Origin: Noviherbaspirillum aridicola
Lineage (GTDB): Bacteria; Pseudomonadota; Gammaproteobacteria; Burkholderiales; Burkholderiaceae_D
Direction: 5' to 3'
Length of the DNA stretch: 60,223 nucleotides
Assembly: GCF_019656455.1 (NCBI RefSeq)
Contig: NZ_BPMK01000022.1
Location: forward strand, 1-60,223
Below the pieces are notes generated by a model. The model saw only the letters and a list, made by a program, of their open reading frames with translations. It was not told the origin of the DNA and ran no database searches. Position numbers and translations under genes: made by a program. Shown here in pieces: positions 8,525-17,751 of the stretch (position 1 is the first letter of the stretch; each line of letters begins with the position of its first letter).

Positions 8525-9397
8525 TTACTTGAGCGAGGCGAGATAGGCAGTCAGTTGGTTCAGTTGCTCGGGCGTCAGTGCCTTCTCGTAGGTGTTAGGC
8601 ATAAAGGAGACGCCGTTAGCTGAATACATGGCACCAGGAACCAGATGGGCGCTGGGATGCGTAATTGATTCCTTGATGTAGCCCTCGACGTCCTTGGCCT
8701 TGCCCTTGTATTCCCCTGAGGCGAGCGTCTTCTCGGCCCTCGTTGCAAGTCCCGCCAACGTCGGTCCTGCCATGTTCACCCCTGGCGCGATGGAATGGCA
8801 GGCGTTACAGGCAGGGGATGCAGACCTGAAAATTCGCTCGCCCAGAGCAATCGGGTTCTCCTGGCCACTAAGTGGCCGAGCACCCGGAGGGGTTTGTCCG
8901 GCTTCTTTGGGCTGACCAATGGTCTGGGCCTGCCGTTCTGCAGACATGTCGGTTCCTGGAATCGAGGCGCCGGTCACGAGGATGGGGCGCGGAGGCCAGC
9001 CCTGGTTATCGACTTTGCTGACCCAGTCGAGAAACGAGATAAGGTTCTTGATTTCGTCATCGCTCAGGTTCTGCTTGGGCATGAGCCGGCGGTGCTTCTG
9101 CTCGTCGTAGAACTGAGAGGGGTCCTTCATGTACGCCGTCAGATACGCTTCACCGCGGTGCTGGGTAATTTTGGTTAGGTCGGGTGCATAGTAAGCACCC
9201 TCTCCAAAGAGCGTATGGCAGTTGATGCAGTTGTACTTGTGCCAGACGTTCTGGCCCAGTTTCACTTCCTCGGTAATGTTCTCCGCGTTCGTCAGTTTCG
9301 GAAACTGACGGTGACTATCGACGGTGAGGGCGAGGAAAACAGCGGCTGCAATCCCCGTCGAAATGATGGCGAAATGTCGTGCCTGTCTTTTGTTCAT
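8525..9397 (-). CDS. norC: Di-haem NorC: nitric oxide reductase cytochrome c subunit with an extra C-terminal cytochrome domain
   Basis: Residues 1-140 are a normal NorC: an N-terminal membrane anchor (about 8-26), haem site CINCH (57-61), a TLFGEGAYYAPDL segment and a Met ligand in LMPKQN. Standard NorC is about 150 aa and ends near here. This protein continues through a Pro/Gln-rich linker (about 140-180) into a second class I cytochrome c with CNACH (197-201) and a Met ligand in SFMPNTY, ending at residue 290. The frame is uninterrupted, so this is a true fusion. The extra domain could act as a tethered electron donor (inference). GAGG precedes the ATG. Confidence 0.93.
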   Translation of the reverse strand: MNKRQARHFAIISTGIAAAVFLALTVDSHRQFPKLTNAENITEEVKLGQNVWHKYNCINCHTLFGEGAYYAPDLTKITQHRGEAYLTAYMKDPSQFYDEQKHRRLMPKQNLSDDEIKNLISFLDWVSKVDNQGWPPRPILVTGASIPGTDMSAERQAQTIGQPKEAGQTPPGARPLSGQENPIALGERIFRSASPACNACHSIAPGVNMAGPTLAGLATRAEKTLASGEYKGKAKDVEGYIKESITHPSAHLVPGAMYSANGVSFMPNTYEKALTPEQLNQLTAYLASLK

Positions 9398-9412
9398 CGT
9401 CAGCCTCGCTGG

Positions 9413-9523
9413 TTAGACGCCTATGCCTGACCAGTAGGCGATGGAGATGTAGCCCGAGTAGAGCATTGCAACGACCATCAACAAGACGACGACATAGCTA
9501 AAAAGCTTCAGCGGACCATGCAT
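9413..9523 (-). CDS. 36-aa single-span membrane protein at the head of the nor operon
   Basis: This short frame (ATG 9523, TAA 9413) encodes a 36-residue protein with one hydrophobic helix (FSYVVVLLMVVAMLYSGYI) flanked by short polar ends. A GGAG motif lies 7 bases upstream of the ATG, and the stop is 15 bases before norC, so it is the first gene of the nor transcript. Its size and topology recall small accessory subunits of haem-copper oxidases such as CcoQ or CydX-like peptides. I do not recognise it as a named Nor protein. A role in NorCB assembly or stability is an inference from position. Confidence 0.65.
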   Translation of the reverse strand: MHGPLKLFSYVVVLLMVVAMLYSGYISIAYWSGIGV

Positions 9524-9629
9524 GAGGAGGCTCCGTTTGTTGTTTCTGCATTTTCAAGAGCAGCGTCGCACCAGTACTGTGCAGCTTGACAAGAAAAATG
9601 CTGTGGCTATCCCCAATGACGAGTCTTAT

Positions 9630-9643
9630 TTGCGAATAGTCAA
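9630..9643 (-). promoter_or_regulatory. Candidate FNR/DNR-type box upstream of the nor operon
   Basis: The 14-mer TTGCGAATAGTCAA keeps the TTG-N8-CAA core of Crp/FNR-family sites. One half (GTCAA) matches the DNR/NNR consensus; the other half (TTGCG) deviates. It lies about 107 bases upstream of the first ORF of the operon. Activation at -41.5 would put the transcript start near 9595. No good -10 is evident, so this is tentative. Confidence 0.35.
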
Positions 9644-9812
9644 TATGCCCGAGTTTCCCTGTCACTACAGAATTTCTGTCGCCAACAATACAGCTGCCCG
9701 CTCTAGTTCTTGGAAGAAGGGAACACGGTAGCGCCAAGCGCACTTATTCGGCCGTTTCCAAACTTTGCAGAGCTGCGGTGTCAAAAGCGTACGAACGGAG
9801 CCAGGAGCGTCA

Positions 9813-10055
9813 ATGAGAACCCCTCCTTACCAAATCGACTGTCAGCGCGGGCGACTTGCCGGGAAGTCATTGGACGACATAAATGCGCTGAGAGACCGTA
9901 TTCACTATCTACGCAGTGCACGTAAAGACCTCTCGGCGAAACGAGCCTACTTCAAGCCCGGCATTTCGGCTGACGAAGGAATGGGCGCGCTAGATGCCGA
10001 ACTTTCTCAGCTTGTGAGGAGAATGTGCGAGCTATATCGCCACAATGCCGAGTGA
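9813..10055 (+). CDS. Small helical protein, paralogue family member 1
   Basis: This 80-aa protein of unknown function has a GGAG ribosome site upstream of ATG 9813. The core LRDRIHYLRSARKDL, then PGISADEGMGALDAELSQLVRR, predicts two amphipathic helices joined by a Pro-Gly turn. The same pattern (LR-x-ARD-x-L, PGxSA/D, LDxELSxLxR) recurs in the proteins at 10175-10408 (-) and 32064-32285 (+), so the window holds three paralogues. All lie beside sensor or c-di-GMP genes. Function unknown. Confidence 0.6.
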   Translation: MRTPPYQIDCQRGRLAGKSLDDINALRDRIHYLRSARKDLSAKRAYFKPGISADEGMGALDAELSQLVRRMCELYRHNAE

Positions 10056-10174
10056 ACGGAATTGCAAGAGAATGTGCTGTCCGAGACTCGTTCAAGACAA
10101 GCTCGCAATAGGACTGCGCTTGCTCTCAGCCTTCGCCTCTGCGCTATACCGCTTGTGTGTAACCCAAGCGACTT

Positions 10175-10408
10175 TCAGGTCCAGTCTTGCAAGCGCAAAA
10201 GCAGACGAGATAGCTCCGTATCGAGAATATCGGCGATATCCGAGGCCGAAACATCCGGACCAAACATCAAGTGTTGCGCTCGTAGCGAATCACGGGCGTG
10301 CTTCAGCCACTCAATCCGTTGGCGTAACTCTTGTAGATGGGGGGCCGGCTGCGTATCGTTGAATCCACGGTACAAGGAGGCGCGTGGCTCTTTAGGAAGA
10401 TGGTGCAT
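10175..10408 (-). CDS. Small helical protein, paralogue family member 2
   Basis: This 77-aa protein shares with its neighbour at 9813 and with 32064-32285 the pattern LRQRIEWLKHARDSL, GPDVSASDIADILDTELSRLLLRL. It is convergent with the 9813 gene (120 bases apart). The N-terminal 22 residues are not conserved. Conservation of the helical core in an opposite-strand neighbour argues that both are real genes. No catalytic motif is visible; a protein-binding helical hairpin is the simplest guess. Confidence 0.6.
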   Translation of the reverse strand: MHHLPKEPRASLYRGFNDTQPAPHLQELRQRIEWLKHARDSLRAQHLMFGPDVSASDIADILDTELSRLLLRLQDWT

Positions 10409-10818
10409 AAGGTGTCCGTTGTCGGTACACGTTGGGACACCAGCGGCGACGAGTCAATCGTGCTGCTTTGCTTGAGACAGGTCACAACATGGCGGCTTTG
10501 CTCCTGCAGTAGCGCCAGAATTCCGCCGTTGGCCTGCTTCAAGCTGCGCCTTCCACGGTTGACCAGCTCACTAGAGAAGTTCTTGCGCCGGCGGCGTCAT
10601 TTCCGATGATTTTTCTCGAGGAGGTCTGATGAGACAGCTACTCCAAGTTCTTCTACGAAGATTCGCTTCTGGTTATCGTCATCGACGACATGACTCACAA
10701 CGACCTGCTACACCACGCATGTCTCTCGCCTGTTTCCACAGGCCGGGTACTAGAAGGAACTTCGCCCGCGCGCAATTCTCTGTCTAGCAGCACTTCTTGA
10801 CACTTCGACCCATAGCGC
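10409..10818. other. Gene-poor spacer of 410 bp
   Basis: No frame here has both a convincing start and a recognisable product. A plus-strand stretch around 10560-10800 reads as two open pieces (one containing DQLTREVLAPA, the next SYSKFFYEDSLLVIVIDD) separated by in-frame stops. It could be decayed coding sequence. It must also hold the promoter of the downstream PAS-GGDEF-EAL gene, but no clear -35/-10 stands out. Confidence 0.4.
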
Positions 10819-13497
10819 ATGGATGCTACTTCGTCTTCGCAGGCCGCAAGCATCGCCACTGCCTTCGCCCTATTCCCGTATCCCGCCGCACTTCTTGCTC
10901 CCGACTCGTCCGTCTTGGCAGCAAATCCGGCGTTTCTCAAGCTTCTCGCCGCGGAAGCGGATTGCATAAACCGCCAAGTGTGCGACGTGTTTTCGTGCAC
11001 AACACACTGTAAAGACGACCTCAGCGGAAGAGTTCAAGACGCGATTACCGAAGCTCTGCAGAAAAAGGAGCCTTCCCAGTTTCGAGTTGCATCAACGGTG
11101 TTTGGGGAAGGAGATGGGGACACCGGAAGCGCCCAGTGGCTTTTTACGCACAGCCCAATTCTGAACGATGTGGGTGGGGTAACTCTCATCCTGCAGACAT
11201 GTTTCCAAGTGTTGTCTATTGGAGAGATTGTGGGCCTAGAAGATACGACTGGGGGCAATCCGGTAGACGAGCATGCGCGCCCTAACGTCGAGCCCACACG
11301 AAGAACTGTCCCGAACTCCGACCATGCCAGTGGGTTGCTCAGTAACGACGAGCGTACGCGAATGCGGCTCGTATTCGACCAAGCCCCTGGTTTCATGGCA
11401 ATCCTCGTCGGCCCATCTCTAACATACGACGTCGTCAACAAGGCTTACTATCAGTTAGTTGGACACCGTGACCTAGTCGGCAGGCCCGTCCGGGAAGCAC
11501 TTCCGGAACTGGCAGGCCAGGGATACTTCGAGCTTCTTGACGAGGTCGCGTCAAAGAAGGAACCGTTTGTTGGGCACGAGATGGAAGTTCGCTTCCAACG
11601 CACGCCAAACAGTCCGCTCGAACAGATTTTCATCGACCTGCTTTTCCAGCCAATTCTAGAACCCGACGGCACCTTCATCGGCATCTTTATCCAGGGACAT
11701 GACGTCACTGGACGCGTGCATGCTCAGAAAGCCCTTAACGAAAGTAACGAGCGCTGGCGCGTAGCTGTCGAGGGTTCGCGGGACGGCGTGTGGGATTGGA
11801 ATGTGCTCACTAACGAGGTCATATACTCGAAACGATGGAAAGAGATACTAGGCTATGACGAGAGTGAGCTCCAGGACCGCTTCTCCACTTGGCGCGAGCT
11901 TCTTCATCCGGAGGACCGGGACGTTGTACTCGAGAAGATGAATACAGCAGCACGCGACGATGTTCCATTTCACGTCGAGTATAGACTGAAATGCAAGGAC
12001 GGCTCCTGGAAGTGGGTGCTATCAAGAGGTATCGTCGTAGCACGTGACGACCGTACTGCGCTACGACTAGCCGGAACGATGTCCGACATATCAGGGAAGA
12101 AGGAATCTGAGGAAGCGATATGGCGGCACGCCAGCTTCGACGCACTAACCGGACTTCCAAATCGCAGGCTCTTTCGAGATAGACTAGAGCAAGAAATCAA
12201 GAATGCCGAACGCTCAAGAACAAGCATGGCCGTCATGTTTATCGACCTTGACCGCTTCAAGGAAGTCAATGACTTGCTTGGCCATGATGCAGGAGACCGT
12301 TTGTTGAAGGAAGCATCGGCGAGGCTGCGTAGCTGTATTCGTGCTTCAGATACGGTAGCTCGTCTCGGCGGAGACGAGTTCACAGTGATTCTTCCCGACC
12401 TATCTGACAATGCTCATCTTGAGCAAGTCGCCGAGAAAATCATCCATTTTATCTCGCTCCCCTTCCAGGTCAACGGCGATGCCGCCTACATCTCCGCGAG
12501 CATCGGGATTACTGTCTATCCGAGAGATGCCAAGGACGCAGAGGAGCTTATTCGAAATGCGGACCAAGCCATGTATGCGGCGAAAAATGCAGGCCGCAGC
12601 CGGCTGCGTTTCTTCACGCGGGCAATGCAGAAAGACGCTCAAATGCGCCTCCGGCTGGCACGAGACCTTCGCTCGGCATTGTCGAAGAGGCAGCTGCATG
12701 CCTTCTTTCAGCCGATAGTTGACCTGAAGACCAACAGCATCGTTAAAGCCGAAGCGTTACTTCGCTGGGAGCATCCTACTCGTGGATGGATATCGCCGAC
12801 CCTATTCATCCCACTAGCCGAAGAAACAGGACTAATTCACTCGATAGGTGACTGGATACTTGGTGAAGCGGTAGCTTACTCGAAGAAGTGGACCAAGCAT
12901 CTCGGACGCCCCTTCGAAATAAGTGTGAATCGTTCTCCTGTTGAATTTATGGTGGGTTCCAGCGACTTCGCGTGGAGGCACATTTTTGCGGATGGCGGAC
13001 TAGACGGTTGTGGCATCTCCGTCGAGATAACCGAAGGCGTGCTGCTCAACGCGTCCAGCCACGTCGCCGAAACACTGCTGCAGTTCCGAGACGCGGGCAT
13101 TCACGTCGCTTTAGATGACTTCGGCACCGGGTATTCGTCGATGTCCTACTTGCTAAACTTGCACATTGATTACCTAAAAATCGACCAGTCGTTTGTGCGC
13201 GATATTGTGAATAACCGGGGAAGTCAAACAATTGCCGAGACCATGATAGTGATGGCCCACCGCTTAGGGATGAAAGTAATAGCGGAGGGTGTGGAAAATC
13301 AAGAGCAAGCGGCGTTTCTACGTGAGGCGAGCTGCGATTTTGGACAAGGCTATCTCTTCGAGAGGCCGCTTCCCGCAACGAAGTTCGAAGAACTTCTCGA
13401 AAGTGGTCCAATCGCGGTCCTGCAAGAAGCCGCAAGCACTCCCAAGCCTAGGACAAGCGTTCACCGCAGGGACGACGGGTCACTGGTTGGTATATGA
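10819..13497 (+). CDS. PAS-PAS-GGDEF-EAL cyclic-di-GMP turnover protein
   Basis: This 892-aa cytosolic protein has an N-terminal PAS-like region (about 15-140), a second PAS (about 180-300) and a PAS3-type domain (about 305-430). A GGDEF domain with intact GGDEF (RLGGDEFTVI) follows, then a C-terminal EAL domain. The EAL domain keeps AEALLRW, EITE, DDFGTGYSS, KIDQSF and AEGVE, so phosphodiesterase chemistry is possible; the usual NLS is NRS. Both synthase and hydrolase motifs are intact. The PAS at 180-300 is strikingly close to the second PAS of the hybrid kinase at 13996-16872, suggesting a shared signal. No Shine-Dalgarno is obvious before the ATG. Confidence 0.93.
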   Translation: MDATSSSQAASIATAFALFPYPAALLAPDSSVLAANPAFLKLLAAEADCINRQVCDVFSCTTHCKDDLSGRVQDAITEALQKKEPSQFRVASTVFGEGDGDTGSAQWLFTHSPILNDVGGVTLILQTCFQVLSIGEIVGLEDTTGGNPVDEHARPNVEPTRRTVPNSDHASGLLSNDERTRMRLVFDQAPGFMAILVGPSLTYDVVNKAYYQLVGHRDLVGRPVREALPELAGQGYFELLDEVASKKEPFVGHEMEVRFQRTPNSPLEQIFIDLLFQPILEPDGTFIGIFIQGHDVTGRVHAQKALNESNERWRVAVEGSRDGVWDWNVLTNEVIYSKRWKEILGYDESELQDRFSTWRELLHPEDRDVVLEKMNTAARDDVPFHVEYRLKCKDGSWKWVLSRGIVVARDDRTALRLAGTMSDISGKKESEEAIWRHASFDALTGLPNRRLFRDRLEQEIKNAERSRTSMAVMFIDLDRFKEVNDLLGHDAGDRLLKEASARLRSCIRASDTVARLGGDEFTVILPDLSDNAHLEQVAEKIIHFISLPFQVNGDAAYISASIGITVYPRDAKDAEELIRNADQAMYAAKNAGRSRLRFFTRAMQKDAQMRLRLARDLRSALSKRQLHAFFQPIVDLKTNSIVKAEALLRWEHPTRGWISPTLFIPLAEETGLIHSIGDWILGEAVAYSKKWTKHLGRPFEISVNRSPVEFMVGSSDFAWRHIFADGGLDGCGISVEITEGVLLNASSHVAETLLQFRDAGIHVALDDFGTGYSSMSYLLNLHIDYLKIDQSFVRDIVNNRGSQTIAETMIVMAHRLGMKVIAEGVENQEQAAFLREASCDFGQGYLFERPLPATKFEELLESGPIAVLQEAASTPKPRTSVHRRDDGSLVGI

Positions 13498-13603
13498 GTA
13501 AAGCCGATGGTCGAGGACTATAATTCGATGAATCGACGTCACTGAGTCGAAAGCAAGAAGTATAGGGAAAAGTGCAATAGGTGCGCCTCCGCCATTCTTG
13601 CTT

Positions 13604-13996
13604 CTATTTTAGAAGCCCGGCTGTGTATGTGTTAAGCGCTCTTGTAATGTCGGCATATCTAAAAGGCTTGGGAAACACTAAATTGAAGCCTGCAGCAATG
13701 GCAGCAGACCTATCATCGTCGCTGACGTATCCAGTAATAGCTACCAGCGGTATTTCAGATAGTTCCGGGTCTTGCCGCATCTCTCGCGCCACATCCAGAC
13801 CACTCATGCTTCCGAGATTCAAGTCGCAGAAGATGATACTTGGCTTTAAGGCTCTGGCTAGTTCGAGTCCTGCTCGGCCAGTGTGTCGAATGTGAACCTC
13901 ACACCCGTGTATCTCAAGGATATCTCCCAGAAGGCGAGCAAAGTCCTGGTTGTCTTCAACCACTAACGCTCGAGTATTGATTGTCCGGGTCTCCAT
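13604..13996 (-). CDS. Single-domain response regulator (CheY-like)
   Basis: This 130-aa protein consists only of a receiver. It has the acidic pair in VVEDNQD, phospho-acceptor Asp in IIFCDLNLG, Thr in VAITGY and Lys in FPKPF. There is no output domain, so it should act by protein-protein contact or in a phosphorelay. Its ATG shares one base with the stop codon of the hybrid kinase upstream (TAATG), so the two are co-translated. It is the probable phosphotransfer partner of that kinase. Confidence 0.93.
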   Translation of the reverse strand: METRTINTRALVVEDNQDFARLLGDILEIHGCEVHIRHTGRAGLELARALKPSIIFCDLNLGSMSGLDVAREMRQDPELSEIPLVAITGYVSDDDRSAAIAAGFNLVFPKPFRYADITRALNTYTAGLLK

Positions 13997-16872
13997 TAAT
14001 CATCCTTCTCGGTGAGCTGCGCCTGCCCTCCTTCATTCGCCACAATTTCGTTCAGCAGGCGCACCAATTCGACTGTATTGACCGGCTTAACAAGATGGTG
14101 CTCGAAAACAGCATAGTTTACTGCATCAATGTCCTGGGACTGTCCATACCCACTGACAGCAACGAGATGTGTGCGCGCTGTTGCCGGCAAGGAGCGCAGT
14201 TGGCGGGCCAGTTGGTAGCCGTCAATTTCGGGCAATCCGATGTCTAGTAGACACACGTGCGGCTGAAAGTCACGCGCTCGATTCAGCGCATTAGTCGGGT
14301 AGTACTCCACCGTAGTCTCAAACCCCGCCGAGGTAAGAAACATACCAAGCATGTCGGCGGCGTCGATATTGTCATCCACCAGTAGGACCCTACATGGCCA
14401 GTTAGCCCTAATCGAAGCAGGCCGGTTGCCTTCGACCGTGCCAGCGGCTTTTTTCACGGAGATTCGAGGCAAAGTGACTGTGAAGGTACTTCCCAAGCCG
14501 ACGCCTTGGCTACTGGCTCCAACAGTACCGCCGTGTAGTTCTACTAGGCTCTTCACCAAGGCAAGGCCAATACCAAGCCCGCCTTGAGCGCGGTCCGCAG
14601 TCCGCTCTCCTTGTGAGAAAAGCTCGAAGGCGCTGCGCACAAGGTCGGGGGTCATGCCAATTCCGTTGTCACGGACGCAGATTGTTACACGATGCGGGTC
14701 GGCTTCAAGGTTCAAGTCAACACGCCCCCCATTTGGTGTGTACTTCGCCGCATTGCCAAGCAGGTTCGCCAGTACTTGAACGAGTCTCTTCTTGTCCCCC
14801 AACACCATGGCCTTCTCCAGAGGGAAGTGCATATTGAGAGCATGGCCGCGCTCCTCAGCGAGCGGCCGAATCTGTTCGACGGCCTCAGTCACCACCGCCT
14901 GAATATCAACCGGTTCTTTCTCCAACTTAGCCAGGCCCCGCGTCACTCGTGAGACATCTAGCAAGTCGTTCACTAGTTCCGTCATGTGGTGCGCGTGTCG
15001 AGCTATTACCTCACTTATTTGCCTTGTGCGGTCGTCCACAGAAGGCAACATCGCCAACAGCTCGGCGGCAGCGCTTATGGGCGCAAGAGGATTACGTAAC
15101 TCGTGAGCAAGCATTGCGAGGAACTCGTCCTTGCGGCGGTCAGATTCCTTCAATGCCTCCTGATTGAGCTTATGTTCGTGTATGTCTGTGCACGTTCCCA
15201 TCCACCGAATAATCCGACCGCTTTCGTCCCGTACAGGAAGCGCCCTCCCTAAAACCCACCTGTACTCCCCAGAGCGGTGGCGTAACCGATACTCAATTTC
15301 ATATGGCTCACCGGTTTCTAAAGAATTGCGCCAGAGTTTCCAAGCGCGCGCTTGGTCGTCAGCGTGAAACATGTCGTTCCAACTGGCCCCATCGGTAGAG
15401 CCAACCGGCATTCCCGTGAAGTCGTACCATCGCTGATTATAGTAGTCGTGGTACCCGTCTGGACGGGTGGACCAGACCATCTGCGGCATGGCATCCGCAA
15501 TTGTGCGGAACTTGGCTTCACTCTCCCGAAGGGCCGCTTCGCTGCGAACCTGCTCGGAGATGTCCATTTGCGCAACCACAGCGCTAACGATATCGTCGTG
15601 TGAATTTCGAACTGGACACGCTCTCAGAAGGATGGTGCGCCGCGAGCCAGGCATTCCGAAAGGTTCGATATCGACGACGTCACCTAATACTTCCTCTCCT
15701 CGCAATGCTCGCGCTATTGCCCACTCGTTTGGTTGAACGCGTTGGCCGTGGCGCTCCGATTGGTCCGCCCACCAACCTTTCCATTCCCCATACTCATCTA
15801 CCGACTCGGATTGAGGATAGTCTCCCCAAAGGCGCCGGTTCTCGGCGTTGGCTAAGATAATGCGGCCTGATTGGTCAGCGAAGCTGATTCCAACAGGAGC
15901 GGCATCGAGTAGAGCATTCAAACGGCCTTGCTCAGTGCTTGCCAACCTGGCGGCATCTCTGGCTGCTTGCTCATTTAGCCTACTACGCTCTTCTGTGCGC
16001 TGATGCTCAGTAACGTCGTAACCTTCGATAAAAATTCCGCTGACGGCCCCGTGTTCATCGCGCATCGGCTGAAAAACGAAGTCGATGAAGATGGTGTCTA
16101 ACTGCGCGTGTGGTTGCCTCTGAAGCTGGACTTCCATCCTGCGGCCAATAAATGGCTGCCCCGTCTGATAAACCTTGTCAAGAATCTCGAGGTAGCCCTG
16201 ACTAGCGAGCTCCGGGAAGACCTCCTTCACAGACTTCCCCGCCAGCTCCCGTTGTCCAACGAACTGCAGGTATGCGGGGTTTGCTAATTCGTAGACATGA
16301 TTGGGACCGGCGGTGATAGCCATGAAACTAGGTGTTTGTTCGAATAAGCTGTATAGCCTCTCGGTCTGCCGGTTCCGCTCTCGTTCCAATAACACGCGGT
16401 TCGTCGTCTCGACCAGTCCGCAGTGAAAGCCCTGGATTGTCCCGTCCTCATCTCGAATTGGCGTGTATGTAAAGCTGAACCACGCTGCCTCGTCCCTATC
16501 AGCGCGATGAAGAGTGAACTCGGTGTCTTCAAAACGTAGCGATTCACCAGCTAATGTTCGCTTCACTAGAGATTCGATATCCGGCCAAATGTCGGACCAT
16601 ATCTCCTTCAAGGGGCGGCCAAGGGCGCGCGCACCCTTTTCACGCAGTATGACAAGGTACGCGTCGTTATAAAGTAGACACAGTTGAGGGCCCCACGCTA
16701 CGAACTGTGGTGCTTTTGAATCAAGTACTAGACGTACGATAGCCCGAAGCGATTGGGGCCAGGTAGCAGGGGGGCCAAGTGGTGATTCAGCCCAATTGTG
16801 TGAGCGCATCTGCGCACCAACGATGCCGCCGTCGCCTAGGAAAACGCTCGGCAGTTCAAATGTTTGAGTCAC
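13996..16872 (-). CDS. Multi-PAS hybrid histidine kinase
   Basis: This 958-aa soluble hybrid kinase starts at GTG 16872. It has four PAS-type sensor regions (about 20-155, 172-290, 310-440 and 450-575). Next come HisKA ([14 protein letters not shown]), HATPase_c (NLLGNAAKYT, VRDNGIGM, GGLGIGLALV) and a C-terminal receiver (acceptor Asp in LLDIGLP, Lys in LVKPV). The third PAS carries a WKGWWAD segment also found in the kinase at 36034-38142 (WPGWWAD), and the kinase cores of the two are alike. The second PAS is shared with the neighbouring GGDEF-EAL protein. No membrane segment is seen. It is translationally coupled to the CheY-like gene downstream. Confidence 0.94.
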   Translation of the reverse strand: MTQTFELPSVFLGDGGIVGAQMRSHNWAESPLGPPATWPQSLRAIVRLVLDSKAPQFVAWGPQLCLLYNDAYLVILREKGARALGRPLKEIWSDIWPDIESLVKRTLAGESLRFEDTEFTLHRADRDEAAWFSFTYTPIRDEDGTIQGFHCGLVETTNRVLLERERNRQTERLYSLFEQTPSFMAITAGPNHVYELANPAYLQFVGQRELAGKSVKEVFPELASQGYLEILDKVYQTGQPFIGRRMEVQLQRQPHAQLDTIFIDFVFQPMRDEHGAVSGIFIEGYDVTEHQRTEERSRLNEQAARDAARLASTEQGRLNALLDAAPVGISFADQSGRIILANAENRRLWGDYPQSESVDEYGEWKGWWADQSERHGQRVQPNEWAIARALRGEEVLGDVVDIEPFGMPGSRRTILLRACPVRNSHDDIVSAVVAQMDISEQVRSEAALRESEAKFRTIADAMPQMVWSTRPDGYHDYYNQRWYDFTGMPVGSTDGASWNDMFHADDQARAWKLWRNSLETGEPYEIEYRLRHRSGEYRWVLGRALPVRDESGRIIRWMGTCTDIHEHKLNQEALKESDRRKDEFLAMLAHELRNPLAPISAAAELLAMLPSVDDRTRQISEVIARHAHHMTELVNDLLDVSRVTRGLAKLEKEPVDIQAVVTEAVEQIRPLAEERGHALNMHFPLEKAMVLGDKKRLVQVLANLLGNAAKYTPNGGRVDLNLEADPHRVTICVRDNGIGMTPDLVRSAFELFSQGERTADRAQGGLGIGLALVKSLVELHGGTVGASSQGVGLGSTFTVTLPRISVKKAAGTVEGNRPASIRANWPCRVLLVDDNIDAADMLGMFLTSAGFETTVEYYPTNALNRARDFQPHVCLLDIGLPEIDGYQLARQLRSLPATARTHLVAVSGYGQSQDIDAVNYAVFEHHLVKPVNTVELVRLLNEIVANEGGQAQLTEKDD

Positions 16873-17471
16873 TTGTTTGCGGTTCCTATTTCTGATGCTA
16901 GCGCGAACTTATGCCTGGCTGAAACAATTTTTTCCGCCTGGAACAAGTTGTGCGATTGTTAAGTTTGAGCGCGATATGGGCTTTCACGTTCCCATTTCTA
17001 GTCCACGCGCGGGCTGACTAGTTCGGAAGCGACCGGTGGTTCTCACTCATGTCGGCCTGCAGTCGCCATCGCTGTCAGCAATTGAAACACATCCGTCCCG
17101 AGCGAAGTCTGGTGCCGTATCGTCAACTAAGCCGTTCGGCCCGACAGTGATGCTATTATGATAAAGAGTCGGGATATCATGTACCATGGGCAACTGACCT
17201 GCAACAACTGAATGGGCCCTATCACGACCAGCAAGCCCTCACCGGCGCGCGCTAACTCCATACTGACTAGCTGGTGTCCTTCGGGAATTGCACGAACACC
17301 GCTGTGCCCGACCAGTTCGCGAGCAGAGGCAATTGAACGCCCTCTGTAGCCAATCGCTCTTGCACAAGAAGTGCAATACTTGCTGAAGTGCAATTGTGAA
17401 CACCTTTACCTGGATTACTCTCTACCTCGGCAAATCCTAGACTGCAGTGTCGACAAAAGGCGCCGAAGCAA
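16873..17471. other. 599-bp intergenic stretch without a supported gene
   Basis: This gap separates the minus-strand hybrid kinase from the plus-strand small ORF and NUDIX gene. It should contain divergent promoters. Minus-strand frames exist (for example 17127-17393) but lack a recognisable domain or a good ribosome site. I see no tRNA, no long inverted repeat and no IS end in it. Confidence 0.5.
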
Positions 17472-17735
17472 ATGCAAAGCGAGCTAATGACCTTGCGTAC
17501 GCTCATCCAAAAGAAGCTACGCCACCTCTCCTTGCGACGGAACTCCCCGGAATATCCGGTGGGTACCGATATTCTCCTGCAGGCCGCCGCGGCAGGCCTG
17601 CAGGTGGAGGGAGACGTAACACTGATGCAGCTTTCTGACATTGTCGATTTGCGCCTGCGGGCTGAAATCCTAGCTGCCTACGGTGCCGAGCCCTCATCAA
17701 AGAAACCGCCCCCACAGTGTGACGGTAAAGACTGA
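17472..17735 (+). CDS. Hypothetical 87-aa protein
   Basis: This short frame lies just before the NUDIX gene on the same strand. It has helical content (LMTLRTLIQKKLRHLSL; LSDIVDLRLRAEILAAYG) and a Lys/Pro-rich tail. The ribosome site is weak, and a second ATG six codons in is equally possible. I recognise no family. The main support is its position 16 bases upstream of the NUDIX start, as in a small operon. Confidence 0.35.
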   Translation: MQSELMTLRTLIQKKLRHLSLRRNSPEYPVGTDILLQAAAAGLQVEGDVTLMQLSDIVDLRLRAEILAAYGAEPSSKKPPPQCDGKD

Positions 17736-17751
17736 ACCAGGTGACAGCAAA

